From: Paracentrotus lividus
Lineage: Eukaryota > Echinodermata > Echinoidea > Camarodonta > Echinidae
NCBI GenBank assembly: GCA_940671915.1
Contig: CALNVZ010003426.1
Span: 49,305,115-49,369,114, forward strand
Direction: 5' to 3'
DNA: 64,000 nucleotides
The position numbers and the translations under genes were made by a program. Shown piece after piece: positions 1 through 12,000 of this stretch; the first letter of the stretch is position 1; the number at the start of each line of letters is the position of its first letter. The notes beneath the pieces were generated by a model, which was not told where the DNA came from, made no database searches, and saw only the letters and a list, made by a program, of their open reading frames with translations.

Positions 1-220
1 GCCCCGTGGACCCCCCTCAGAATAGCATGATGCTACTCAAGTATAAATCATAATATTTCCCCGATTTACAAAACCTGCAGCAACCCAATGCCCGTTGTAC
101 TAATCAAAACTTACAAGATCATGAATTTAGTATACATTTGAGACATTTCCATCATAAATTTAGTCAATTTTTGACGCGGCCAAACATCATAATGATTAAA
201 ATATGTGATATGAGAAAAAT
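1..220. other. AT-rich sequence, no gene seen
   Basis: No open frame or recognisable element. The first 30 bases (gccccgtgg followed by a C run and cagaatag) resemble the GC-rich end of the insertion near 35030-35055, so they may be the edge of a related transposon. Confidence 0.4.
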
Positions 221-652
221 CGGCCTCGTGGGACCGAGGACTCGTGGGACGCAGGACTCGTGGGACGTAGGTCTCGTGGGACGTAGGACTCGTGGGACGT
301 AGAACTCGTGGGAAAATACTCAGCCTAGTGGGACGTAGGACTCGTGGGACGTAGGTCTCGTGGGACGTAGGACTCGTGGGACGTAGGACTTTCGTGGGAA
401 AATACTCGGCCTCGTGGGACGTAGGACTCGTGGGACGTAGGACTCGTGGACGTAGGTCTCGTGGGACGTAGGACTCGTGGGACGTAGGACTCGTGGGAAA
501 AATACTCGGCCTCGTGGGACGTAGGACTCGTGGGACGTAGGTCTTGTGGGACGTAGACTCGTGGAAAAATATTCGGCTCGTGGGACGTAGGACTCGTGGG
601 ACCGAGGTCTCGTGGGACGTAGGACTCGTGGGACCGAGGACTCGTGGGAAGA
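221..652. repeat. 16-bp minisatellite with higher-order structure
   Basis: Tandem copies of a 16-bp unit, ctcgtgggacgtagga, with variants such as ggaccgagga and ggacgtaggt. Runs of three to six units are punctuated by a longer variant reading gtgggaaaatactcggc. That variant ends near 324, 410, 510 and 577, giving a second-order period of roughly 67-100 bp. The open frames across it are by-products of the repeat. It sits exactly at the left edge of segmental unit A. Confidence 0.9.
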
Positions 653-2253
653 CCCCTTTAATAATTCAATACACAAAACTAGATGCAGTGCACATACCGT
701 TTCTTTTCAGTCATATAACATGTATAACAATGATTATATTTACACCAAAAAAAAAAAAAAAAAACCATGTCACGTAATGTCAAGCCCAAATAGGTAAACT
801 GAATGTCAAGTATGAAATCTATTGAAATTATCGTGGTAAACATGTTTTGTATGAACCAAACCCCAGTAATAATAAAATATTCTTCTGTAGCCAGTTATTA
901 TTCTCACTTTAGATATTTGATATGGCATGTATGGTCGATGTCACTGCAATCGTTCCGTGAGAATATTGAATAGCCAATGATTTCCAGCAACGTGTAAGGT
1001 AATAATGTTTTACTAATTTTTGCTTTGGTTTGTGGTTACAATAATAATCATCAATGAATCTAAACTTTCTTGAAATTTATCACAGAAAACTGTCATACCT
1101 AGCTGACATCGTTTTTTAATCATCCCTCATACTCGCAGCCCTCGGAATCTTTAAATCAGTCCCATTTGAATTAGGAGACGTTTCATTTTTTCAAGGCACC
1201 TTAACATTGCATGTAACTCCTTCTTTTTTTCTCCTCTTCTTCTTCTTCTTTTTTTTTTTTTAAATTAAATACAAGTAATATGCAAACAGATACATTATGA
1301 TATGCTCTATCTATTAACTACAAACTGTCATAAAACCGTGTTTACAAAACTTACCCGTCGTATCGGCATTCAGTATACATGTACGTGTAGGCCTACATCA
1401 CAACATATTTATTACTAACATACTGGTAAAATAAATGATTACAGATTCATGATTTCCCGTCTAAATATATTTGCTCTTGTATCTCATCAATATTTAATAT
1501 TTTTACGACATTTCACAATATTTTTGGTTCTAACAAGAAGTTTAATAATATAATCACGTTAGGTAAACGACTTTGGGTATTCCTGCAATGACAGATTAAC
1601 AATGTATCTTTCAGAACTATGCATCAACAGTATCAACTTATCGCACGACCATGCTGCGTGACGAGATTTTTTTTTATTTTTTTATGTACCACGATCTCAA
1701 ATTCCAATTTTGCCCCCCCCCCCTCATTAAATCCTGGATCCGCCACTGAACATGACTAAATGCATGTATTACCAACGGAAAATTAACAATATGATCAACA
1801 ATGATATATGATTAAAATAAATGCATTATAAAAGGAAAAAAAAAAATCGATCCCTCAAATCTATGGATTGAAAAGAATTAAAAAAGAGAAAAGTTCGGTA
1901 TATAGGCCTAAACATGGACTATGCATGTGATAGGGACTTAACATGCCAATTCAATACCATCTATTAACGATCTGGTACTCAAATAAACAGAACAAACATA
2001 ATTGAAATCCATTATATTATGACAAGACGAATCTGATTTTTTGGTGATACCAATAACTTGCAAAACTCATATTTTGCTAAATTACAACCTGTGCCTTAAA
2101 CCATGTTTATTTTTCGTTTTATGTGTCTTTTATCAGTGTTCAATGTTTTTAAAGAATTCCGATATAACTTTAAATTGCAATTATCTATAAAGACTTCAAC
2201 GAATAAAATTGCATACAACAACTGCTAACGTTATCAATTTACAGGTTATCAAC
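653..2253. other. Upstream region of TRIM-A, non-coding
   Basis: No plausible gene. It aligns with 13450-14720 and 29648-30900 upstream of TRIM-B and TRIM-C, so the promoter or an upstream intron was probably duplicated with the gene. At 1713-1748 a C-run leads into ggatccgccactg, which looks like one end of an old hAT-like element; the same remnant is at about 14451 and 30642. No promoter motif can be assigned. Confidence 0.6.
2222..2253 (+). other. Putative 3' splice site before TRIM-A coding exon
   Basis: A branch-point-like ctgctaac (2222-2229) is followed by atcaatttacag, with AG at 2243-2244, and then exactly 9 nt to the ATG. TRIM-B, C and D have an AG at the same 9-nt distance. I infer that the coding exon is preceded by an intron in the 5' UTR. 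cDNA is needed for proof. Confidence 0.6.
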
Positions 2254-4074
2254 ATGGCTGCAGAAGTTGCAACGGTTCTCCATGGTCTGGAATGCTCTCT
2301 GTGTTTCAACCTACTTGAAGAACCAAAGCAGCTATCTTGCACTCATTCATTCTGTAAGAAATGTCTTCAACAGCTGCACCACTCTCAAGGAATGCCTACG
2401 GACTTAAAGTGTCCTTTCTGTCGTCAGATCACTCGATTAGGGACTAAAGGCCTCTCTGATCTCAAAACCAATGTTCCTTTGAAGTCTATGGTCGGAGACC
2501 TAAAGACAAGTAGGAAGTTGTGTACTATATGCGACCCAGAAGCTACATCCCCAGCGGTCCACTACTGCCAGCAATGTGATGAGTACATGTGCGATGAATG
2601 TCTGCAACCCCTTAAAAAATTCCACAAGAAAGCAAACCACGTGGTAGTCAGTGTGGATGATATCAAGAGCGGGAAGGTGAAAGTCAAGCAGATGTGCCAC
2701 GAGCACCCAGGAGAAGAGAGGTTATGGGTGTGTACATCCTGCAAGGTCTCTATCTGCTTCAGATGCCGAGTACTCTACCACAGTGGATCTGACCACGTGC
2801 TTCATAAAGTGGACGACTTCAAGAAGAATATGAAGGAAGAAATTGAATCACTCAAGAAAAAAGGTATGGAGAAAATGGAGAAGATCAAGTCCTACACCAA
2901 GGTAGTTCGAGAGCAGTCCATAAAGGTCAAAGCTATTACTGCAGAGAGAGAGGCTGATATCAACAAGGCATTCGATGAGACAATCCTGCAACTCAACACA
3001 AAGAAAAATGCTCTACTCAATCAGTGCAGAGAGAGGGAAATAAAACTAAACGAAGAACTTTCCAATTATGGTAAGAATGGAGATGATATGATAACTAGTA
3101 TTAGTAGTGCATGTGAGTTGGTTGGTAACGGTGTAAGAGCATTGCTCGAGGGTGAGGCATTGGTAGTACATAGTAATCTGTGTAAAGAATTACAGGATAT
3201 GATAGATAGGGATGATCCTGATGAATCAAAATCTGAACAGGTTACAAGTCAAGCAGAAGTTGTGAGTTTCACTCCATACAGGCTTGATGATGAACATAAT
3301 CTAGGTAGGTTAAACATCAACAACTGGAAACTTGAAAAGGTAGCCGACTTTCCCACTTCAGGGAAAGAGACATATACTATGTCCCAAACCAAGGATGGTT
3401 AGATGTTAGTTGGGTATCGTGATGGTGGTATTGAAGAGTTTACTGTGAGTGGTCCACAGAAAACAGTGTTGAGGGACGTGAAAGTACAGCGTGTGTCTGT
3501 CTTGTCTGATGGTCGTTATGTTGTTTGTGATATGAATGAAAACATCTCCCTTTACTCCTCTCACGGGAATAAGATTGATATCAAAGACTTAAGAATTAGA
3601 TCTAGAAATGACACAGGTGGGATGGTCGTTGATAAATATGACAACATCTATGTTGGGTATTATAACAAAGAGAGCATACAGGTGTTCAGACCAGAGGGTG
3701 GGGCGCCAATAAAGAAGATCCCCTGCCATGGCTACTACCCATATAGGATATGTACAATGAATCATAGTAACATGCTGGTTGTTTGTGATGGCTTCTCTGT
3801 TCGAGTGATCGATCAGCAGGGTACAGTGAAGCATGACGTCACAAAGAAGGGTTACATTGCGCGTCCTGCTGTCCTGTATGATGATAGCATTCTGATTGGA
3901 TGGAAGAAGGATGATCTTGTGAGTATTGATCTGTATACAAACCAATTGAGACATGTGAGAACGGTCATTAGTGGTTTGGAGAGTAAGAGTGGTTGGTGCG
4001 CTTTGAGAGAGTTCTCATCAGGAGAGATCGCTTTCTGGAGTGATGCCAAATTTTATGTCTTACGTAAAACTTAA
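2254..4074 (+). pseudogene. TRIM-A: RING/B-box/coiled-coil/propeller gene with internal TAG
   Basis: Same family as the intact copies at 15494 and 61493. The start is MAAEVATVL rather than the in-frame ATG at 2209, because the upstream residues lie before the inferred splice acceptor and are not conserved. Domains: RING of C3HC4 type within residues 14-56, B-box 1 from about residue 90, B-box 2 from about 148, coiled coil about 185-310, then an NHL/WD-like C-terminal domain. Codon 383 (3400-3402) is TAG where TRIM-B and D have AAG (Lys). The product would stop at 382 aa, with no propeller. The frame then stays open for 223 more codons with full similarity, so the lesion is a single recent substitution. 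The B-box 1 His seen in TRIM-B (QAHEKFH) is absent here (QPLKKFH). It may be a pseudogene, a truncated RING/B-box/coiled-coil protein, or a sequencing error. Confidence 0.85.
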
Positions 4075-4144
4075 ATATTCTTCTGTGTGGGAGCAAACTA
4101 GCAATCTTAAACACATCAGAAGAAACAACATAAAATAGAACATA

Positions 4145-4307
4145 TCGTCGGCTTGGAGCCAGAAGGGCGCTATTGCAGATCAAGGATGTTCCGTTTGGTG
4201 CCAGAAGGGCGCTAATACCATTGACTTTGTACAGTAATAGCGCCCTTATGGCTCTCAACGGAACATCTATAAGATGCAATAACGCCCTTATGGCTCCCAA
4301 CAGACGA
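4145..4307. mobile_element. 163-bp palindromic MITE, TA target duplication
   Basis: Near-perfect inverted repeat. The left end is tcgtcggcttggagcc and the right end is ggctcccaacagacga, flanked by TA at 4143-4144 and 4308-4309. It lies in the TRIM-A 3' flank. The same position in unit C (gaacatatgatt, about 33458) is empty with a single TA, which confirms insertion at TA. Two more copies are at 38882-39044 and 41755-41915. A Tc1/mariner-type non-autonomous element is the best guess. Confidence 0.9.
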
Positions 4308-4428
4308 TATGATTCTCATTATCAAGATAATAAACATGAATGTATGAATGAATGAATGAATTGTCATGAAGAAGATATAAAACACCAGAAGTCATGCACA
4401 CTCCCTGATCATACTGATTGAAATATTT

Positions 4429-4458
4429 AACCCCGACATTTTATGGAATTTCGGGGTT
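4429..4458 (+). other. Stem-loop in TRIM 3' flank
   Basis: aaccccgacatt pairs with aatttcggggtt (11 of 12 positions) around a six-base loop. An equivalent hairpin lies at 63854-63886 after TRIM-D. In unit C the right arm survives (about 33961) but the left arm is altered. It may be an mRNA structure or a remnant of a small palindromic element. Confidence 0.5.
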
Positions 4459-5196
4459 AGATTTAATTTTATCATATTGTATGCCAAATACTATATATTT
4501 TCCACCAAATGCCATAATAGGCCTTTACCATTAGACTCTTTTTAATGTAAGTTGAAATATTATCGCTCTGTGGAGCGTTATATGTATATTTTAAAATAAC
4601 AAGTTTGTATCATTTGATAATAGATGGAAGAACATTACTCTGCTGTAAACTAATTTTTGTCATTATGTAATATTACAATGTATATTATTTGTATTTTTGT
4701 TGAAGTTAATATTTACGTTACATTATGTTATGTCAGTCGAAAGCAATAGTGAATAGGTTGATTTGAAAGAAAAAGAAAGAAAAAAAATCAATTGTTTGGG
4801 GGCCGGGCGCCGATCGCGAGAGCGCCGTGAAAATTTGCAAAATTGCAATGCGCGATAAAATCTACAACTATATGTTTCACTACTTTCCCGAAATGTCAAA
4901 ATACCAATTAATTATGCTATTAAAATCTAGGTATAAATCCAATATTTGGCTCTAATATAGTCATATTTTTATGAAGAAGGTGAGAAAACCCCATTTGCAC
5001 CATCTTTACGGTCTGCCCATTTTTCGCGAAAATTGTTTTAAAAGATGCGCGAGACATGAAAATAAATAATTTATAATGCGGTAAAAAATGAATAAATAAA
5101 TAAAACAAAAATAATATCGCGCCGCGGAATGGTCGCGGAAAATGTCGAGGGGCTGGTTGAATTAATAACCCCCTCCCTTCCCGGCTGTTTTGGTGT

Positions 5197-5330
5197 TAAG
5201 GGGGTATCTTACTTCGCGGAAACTATACTTTGAAACAAATTTGAGACGGATTTGTCAGCATGGCTTTTCCATATTACTTTTTACCCGTGGCTGAAACGAT
5301 TCCATCGCGGAGACGTCTCCGCGAAGTAAG
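5197..5330. mobile_element. Right-truncated TIR element (taaggg...cttcgcggaaac family)
   Basis: The left end (taaggggg, tatcttacttcgcgga) matches the complete copies at 22313-22460 and 51241-51474. The right end stops at gcgaagtaag and continues directly into agatttaaaac. The unit B copy has about 55 extra bases here, ending in aacaaag before agatttaaaac. The truncation therefore looks like a deletion between short aag repeats in unit A. Confidence 0.75.
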
Positions 5331-7160
5331 AGATTTAAAACAAGCATCTGATTTAAAAAAAAATAAAAAAATTAAAAAATAGATAAATACAAATCATGTG
5401 CCACTCTGAATTTTGTAGTATCCACAAGCATTCAGGACCTATGTTTGATTGTGTTTTATTAACGAAATCAGAAAAGCGATATTACTTAATCATTATATCT
5501 GTTCAACTATAGCCATTCTGTTATTACATTTGATTAGCCTTTATACTATTTAGACGTTGTAACTGTGAAGAAATGTAAACTTCACAACTTCATTTCATCA
5601 GAATTTCAACTCGTGATGAATAAACAATTAAAAAGACATCATCGTTATTGTTGTTGTTGTTTTTAGTTTTTACGGCGCTGTCATTCATAATATGAATGTT
5701 AACGTGTTTGTTTTTGTTTGTTGATTTACCTAACAATGCCAATAAAAAAATGTAGTTCTGATTTTAATTCAACTTTGGGGTAATTTCTCCCCCTTTCCTT
5801 TGGACCTTTCTCTCTCCATTCAATCATCTGTTTTTATCTTACCAATAATATTCGTAGTTCTTTTTTTTTTAAAGAATCGTATGTAAATAAATTATCTTTC
5901 CTCTTATTGTTTTCTGTATTATATAGGTGCAAAGCAATTCACCATATGCACATTGAATGATATAGGCTACATGTATGTATCTGAAGTTTTGTAAATATCA
6001 ATACTATAGGTCGTTTTACTTTGCCTAGATATTTTGTTTGTTTATGCTGATTTTATATAAATCGCGACATTGCTTTCATATATGTTATTGTGACCACATT
6101 GTTTTTTTATACCTTTGACCTTCCTACATGTCCTAATTTATCTAAGAATACATTGCTGTACAAAGCATATCAGATTCTGAATAGTTAATATGTTATATGT
6201 AAATGTGCCTTTTATAAACAATGACGTTCAAGTATCATAATATGTAATAAACATGATTATTCAAAAACTTAGTAATACATTTAATTCTCTCATTTGTAGG
6301 CCTAATGTCTATTTACACATTTATACAAGGTTGTATGTATACATTGGATTTATAATCTCATGAATTTATTGTTTTATAGTTATTAATTTTAATAGTTGCT
6401 CTCTTTTATATGAATATGTTAACATGAACAAAATTAATTCACGGATAGTATAGTATTTCACACTTCTAATGTAACTATGTAGATATTTCGAATTGTTCAT
6501 TAATTTAATACGTATTTTTGATTCATGCTTTTTGTATGTATTTCATTTTTGATTGTGTTTTTTCTTTGCATATACTATGTGTATAATTTATGATTAATTA
6601 TTTTGTTAGTTTAAATATAACGTCTTTTCATTTACTTGTAATTTTGAAAACTTTCAATGAAACTGAATCAAATCAAATTAAAACCAAAATTATGAATATT
6701 ATGTTTGTCAAATAAATAACGTTTACCTGTATAAGTGAATAGATTTCTCTACTCCGTCGACATTTTATCTGTAAATCTAAACTATATTCGAAAATGCTTT
6801 GTTTAATGTACAAAAAGTTGTATAAGGGATTTTACAGCTTAAATATATCATTATTAATGTTTTGCACTACAAATCATTGGGCTATTAAATTTTACCGTTA
6901 TGCTGATTTCCATTCCGTCACAATAGTATATGGTACACATTGTTAAAACTGAAATATGAAAGTTGTAATTATTTTATATCTGGCTTTTATCCTCTGCTTT
7001 ATTTGAAATAAAAATTTACAATATACGAAATGGAAACAAATCGATCAATATTAAAGTATAAATCGTGTAAAAAGTGAAAAATTGAAGCGTATAGAATATA
7101 TTGTGGGTAACAGAGCAGAGATGGCAAATGGAGGAAACGGGCGGAAAAACTAGGGAAGGT
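5331..7160. other. AT-rich unit tail, no gene seen
   Basis: Long AT-rich stretch that aligns with 22500-25400 (unit B, interrupted by a 998-bp element) and 35400-37374 (unit C). Open frames are all short and not conserved between units. It preserves the empty insertion site gtagatatttcgaat (about 6480), which is occupied in unit C. Confidence 0.6.
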
Positions 7161-7163
7161 GAC

Positions 7164-7176
7164 GAGAGAGAGAGAG

Positions 7177-7229
<53 letters not shown>

Positions 7230-7243
7230 GAGAGAGAGAGAGA
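7164..7243. repeat. (GA)n microsatellite
   Basis: Nearly pure GA tract with minor ACAG interruptions. The position corresponds to the much longer GA-rich array at 25456-25900 in unit B, about 3.1 kb after the TRIM-A stop. Confidence 0.95.
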
Positions 7244-7342
7244 TAAATGTGCTGGAGGAGCTTAATCACACAATGGTAAACACACAATGATGATGAGAAT
7301 GACGATGATATTATACAGATATAGACTGATGGGGTGTGTAAT

Positions 7343-8280
7343 ATTATATATAAATAGTGCATGTTCTACCATGCAACATACTAGATTATGTGCACGACAA
7401 ATACGAAATTATCCCGAGGGTACATTTATTTCACCGAGGCCGTAGGCCGAGTTGAAACAGATGTGCACGAGGGATAATTTAGTATTTGGAGTTCACATAG
7501 TTAGTAATGTTGCATTAATAGAGCATGCACTATTTATTATAGTAAATAGACCCCTAGATATTTGACATTGCCTAATCTGGTTTTATCTTTGCCAATGTTT
7601 GCCAAACTTTTGGTGCTAATTAAGCTATTGTGACGTATATTGTTGCTCCGCGTATCTATTGTTGTGTGCACCATTTTACTGTTATTACGCGCTAGCGCAG
7701 CAAAGCAATTGATTTCGCCATTCATTTTAACACAGGATAAAACCGTTCAACATAACAAAAAAAATCGTTTAACATAACAAAAAAGCGTTCAACATTATAT
7801 AAATAGTGCATGCTCTACCATGCAACATACTAGATTATGTGCACGACAAATACTAAATTATCCCAAGGGCACATTTATTTCACCGAGGCCGTAGGCCGAG
7901 GTGAAACAGATGTGCCCGAGGGATAATTTAGTATTTGGAGTTCACATAGTCAGTAATGTTTATTTATTTATTTATTTATTTATTTATTTTGTTTTATTTA
8001 CCCAGGGTAACCCCTTCAGTAAATTAAATACTGTTATACTTGCATTAATAGATGCATGCACTATTTATTATAGTAAATAGACCCCTAGATCTTTGACCTT
8101 GCCTAATCTGGTTTTATCTTTGCAAATGTTTGCCAAACTTTTGGTGCTAATTAAGTTATTGTGACGTATATTGTCACTCCGCGTATCTACTGTTGTGCGC
8201 ACCATTTTACTGTTATTACGCGCTTGCGCAACGAGGCAGTCGATTTCACCAATCATTTTAACACAGGTAAAAACCGTTCA
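7343..8280. repeat. Two tandem copies of a ~450-bp foldback-containing repeat
   Basis: Copy 1 starts near 7343 and copy 2 near 7791. Each opens with an inverted repeat whose arms read aatagtgcatg and catgcactatt. The centre contains ccgaggccgtaggccga, and a segment with ccgcgtatctattgttgt-like sequence follows. Copy 2 is interrupted at about 7965-8040 by a (TTTA)n tract and ccagggtaacccc. Degenerate repeats of cgttcaacataacaaaa follow both copies. Confidence 0.8.
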
Positions 8281-8328
8281 ATATAACAAAAAAAAAACGT
8301 TCAATATAACAAAAACCGTTCGCTATAA

Positions 8329-8474
8329 CAAAAACGTGAATGACACGTGACACCCTTTCAACCAATCACAACTCTTAAAATACTACCACTATTTACTATA
8401 CCAGAATGTTGAACGACACGTGACACCCTTTCAACCAATCACAGCTCGTAAAATACTACCGCTATTTACTATAA
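8329..8474. repeat. Direct repeat of 73 bp, two copies
   Basis: acacgtgacaccctttcaac and the following aatcaca(a/g)ctc, aaatactacc, ctatttactata recur with a 73-bp period (first copy about 8329-8401, second 8402-8474). No coding potential. Confidence 0.85.
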
Positions 8475-8477
8475 CAT

Positions 8478-8575
8478 TCTTTGGACCGACGGATTTATAT
8501 TTTCCCGAAGCGCGAAGCGCTGAGGGAAAATATGATCACGAGGGAAAATAATAATTCCTTTAGGCGGTCCAAAGA
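8478..8575. mobile_element. Small inverted-repeat element, ~98 bp
   Basis: tctttggaccg at the left end matches cggtccaaaga at the right end in inverted orientation. The centre contains the palindromic agcgcgaagcgct. It is probably a tiny MITE or a foldback remnant. A target duplication is not clear. Confidence 0.55.
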
Positions 8576-8620
8576 AAGTCAATATCTGTTATATTAGATA
8601 GCCCCCTAAAATTAGCCGCC

Positions 8621-8800
8621 CCCCCCCCAAAAAAAAAAAGTAAAAAAATTTGGGGGCCGATTTTTTTTTTTTTTTTTTTTTTTTTTTGGGGGGGGGAATT
8701 TCAAATAATAAAAAAAAAAAAAAAATTGGGGGGGGGCCCAAAAAAAAAGTGCTTTTTTTTTTTTTTTTGTCCCCCAAAAAAAAATTATTATGAATATTAT
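8621..8800. repeat. Block of alternating homopolymers
   Basis: Consecutive runs of C, A, G, T, G, A, G, A and T, each about 8-25 bases and arranged partly as inverted repeats (CCCCC-AAAA against TTTT-GGGGG). It has no counterpart at the matching place in unit B. This is either real low-complexity DNA or poorly resolved consensus. Confidence 0.7.
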
Positions 8801-9110
8801 TTTTGTTTTCATTATTTTAAATTTCTAAAGCAAAAAAAAACCAAAAAAGATAAAAACAGGCATTCAGTTAAGATGTTATTTTCTATTGAGATCAATGTCA
8901 AAGACCGACTTTATTAGGTTCAAATCATGTAAGTGGATTAATAATTACGGAACTCCCAGTTCACAGTGGTGTTTAATGCACCTGGTGCTCTTGATAGGTA
9001 GAGCGCCATCCTGTGGAAGAAATAATTTAGCTCAGAATCATCGAGGATTGCATGGATAGATTTTATGTATTTTTTTTCAAAAACTTTCCATGACTATTTT
9101 TTAATGTCAA

Positions 9111-9515
9111 TTCATCATCACCACCTTCAACAACATCGTCATCATCAACATCATCATCACCATCATCATCATCATGACCATCTTCAGTACCCTCATCATC
9201 ACCATCATCAGTACCCTCATCATCACCACCATCAACAATATCATCATCATCATCACCATCAACATCATCATCATCACTGCAATTACATCACCATTACCAC
9301 CATCTTCATGACCACTACCAAGTGTTATCATCATCACCATCATCAGTATCCTCATCATCAACATTATCATCAACATAATCATCATCATTATCCTCATCAT
9401 CACCACCATCAACATTATCATCATCATAATCATCATCATAATCATCATTACCATTATCATCATCATCATCAGCACCATCATCAGTACCCTCATCATCATC
9501 ATCATCATTATCCTT

Positions 9516-9547
<32 letters not shown>

Positions 9548-9596
9548 CATCATTATCCTCATCATCAACATTATCATGGTCATTATCCTCATCATC

Positions 9597-9628
<32 letters not shown>

Positions 9629-9653
9629 CATCATCATTATCCTCATCATCAAC

Positions 9654-9685
<32 letters not shown>

Positions 9686-9733
9686 AATCATTATCATCAT
9701 CATCATCATCATCAACTCCATTATCATCATAAA
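9111..9733. repeat. (CAT)n / (GAT)n microsatellite array, ~620 bp
   Basis: Imperfect CAT trinucleotides on the + strand (GAT/ATG on the other strand). Long His-, Met- and Asp-rich frames on both strands are repeat by-products. A non-repetitive anchor at about 9290-9330 (ccaccatcttcatgaccact) also occurs inside the unit B array at about 26480, so the two arrays are homologous. Confidence 0.95.
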
Positions 9734-9791
9734 TTACCATTGCACCATAATCACTAAATATCACAATGAGCATAAAATCATCATCATCATG

Positions 9792-12000
9792 ATAGAGTGA
9801 GAGAAGGGTGGATGAAAGGAAGAGAAGGATGAAGGAGAGAGAGAAGGATGGAGGAGAGAATATATAGAAGGAAGAAAAGACAAGAGATCAAAGAGTTGAT
9901 TGAAAAAATAAGACCAACACAAGCTTGATAGCCACCACAACAAAGAGACATTTTATGAACAAAAAATCTAGGCATCTTTTCCACAATTTTTATTTTTCTG
10001 ACTATAAGAATAAACTTTTTTCCATATGTTTTATCTTTCTTTCTTTTTAGAATCAATCAGAATCAAATGCATGGTGACTACATACTACACAACATAACCA
10101 TTATGAGGGCGAGAGGTACATGTGTAATAGCTTTGTAAATATATTCTGATTTTCCATCTTCAAATAGTCACAAAAAAGTCAATCAATTGAAAAAAAAAAA
10201 AAAAAAAAAAAGCGGCAAGGTATATAAACATCTGGAATATCTAGAACATAATTCATATAATACATAAATACATTTGTTTGATATCATATACACAAGAGGA
10301 TCCTGCTCATGTTATATTCCAAAACAAATTTGTCTTTCATCATTTACATGTAATCAAACAAAAATTTTTTAAATTTTATCTTGTCGTTTAGCGTTTTAGC
10401 ACTAAAACAAGTACACACAATTTTTATAAATTCTATAATCACTTTGTTTCATTATCTTTGCACAAAAGTCTTGCTTTAGATATTTGTAAAGAATTTCTTT
10501 AAATCACAATACACCAATATTTACTATAGAGTTCTGCATGTCCTTATATAATTGATTTATTCATGCAATGATTTTAACTTATTCATAATATTGTAATTTC
10601 TCATCGTCATAACCAAATAAATATTGTAGACAAAAATATAGGTGAAATAAATATGCTGTGTAAAATTAATGGACTTCAAAAGTAAACAAAAGCAAATAAT
10701 ATGATACACGTAATAAAACAGAATATATGCTTTGAGTACAATGAGGTTATAATAAAAACCAATCTTAAACACAATTCAACTCAAAATGAAAATATGAAAC
10801 GGTTCCTTGGTTTGACATGAGACATACATAACATAAATATAATTGTCAATTATGACACAAATACCAACATAAGCGTATTACAAAACAATGAGTATTTTCT
10901 TAGGATTGTGTCAGGGATATTTGTTGTTGGAATAAATATAGAAACTGATTGCATGTACAATTTACAAATTTGTACTCAGAGGGTTGTCAATATTTTGAAA
11001 CCAGTTATGATTAAAACAATATAAGAATACCATCGTAATACCAACATTATTGTAATTAGATTAGGGCTCAATAAACAGATAATAATTCTCAATGCTATGT
11101 CGATTGATGTATATTGTAATCAATTATATTTCTTTTGAAAAAATTATTCATAATTGTAACAAGAAGGTGTATAATATTAAAAAATGAAATATTACAATAT
11201 TTACCAGAAATTTTTATTTATTCAAGTCGGTATCCGGTTTTTTAATACTCTGAAGCGAGCTTGTACACTTTTTTTCAGTCATTAATCATCGATTTCAAAT
11301 TTGGGGTCTGCAAAAAAAATACACACAAATAAACGTAAAATTTGAATGAAAATCACAAGAACATGTAAACATAGATAGGAAGCATATAGCATGGTTTGAA
11401 ACAAACAAACAGCAACCTTACACCAATGAAGATTAGCAGCAAAAATTGTATCAAACTTGAGAGTAGCTTTCAGAAAATGGGGTTCAATGTTTGTTGACAG
11501 AAAAGTCAATAAAGAATAAAATGCTTTATTCTACTTGTAAGCTTAAGTTTTGGAATTTTTTTCCCGGTCGAGATAAAACTTGGTTTCAAATATCTGATGA
11601 CGAAATAAACTGCCATTATTTAAAAACAATGCAACATGTATAATGTTGTCCCAATTATTATGGAGTACATGTATTCCAAACTCGGGCTAGCTTGCCCTCC
11701 TAAAAACATGTATGTACAACTCTTTCATTTCATTTGTCATTTTTATTCCCTTTATTTCTCTTCACAAATGCAAAGTTTAGAAATGGAATTCATATTTCAA
11801 ACAATGAACCTTCCCTCCCACAAATAAATGTACTATTTTATCTGTGAAATATTTTTGAAAACAAAGCCTCTCTTAAAGCTTCCAAGTTTGCTTATAAATG
11901 GAAGACACATACAGTACATCAAAAAGACTTATTTGGGACTAGAGATACGACTGATCACATAACATTAAATTCACACCTAAACATCACCTTGGCTTTTTAA
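9792..12000. other. AT-rich unit tail, no gene seen
   Basis: Collinear with 26870-29090 in unit B and, in pieces, with 37490-38055 plus 48675-50205 in unit C. All three copies carry the same purine-rich gagagaaggat tract and gtcttgtcgtttagcg-type sequence (altered to gtcttgatgtttagcg in C). No conserved open frame. Confidence 0.65.

Noticed and set aside
221..652. CRISPR-like array
   Set aside because: Units are contiguous with no unique spacers, and the setting is an animal genome.
2209..2253. Upstream in-frame ATG extending TRIM-A by 15 residues
   Set aside because: It lies before the inferred splice acceptor and the extension is not conserved in the paralogues.
4173..4355. 60-codon frame with ALIPLTL-like repeats
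   Set aside because: It is the palindromic 163-bp MITE read as protein.
9065..9800. Long His-, Met-, Asp- and Ile-rich open frames on both strands (also 26182-26871)
   Set aside because: They are six-frame readings of the CAT/GAT microsatellite and change completely between homologous arrays.
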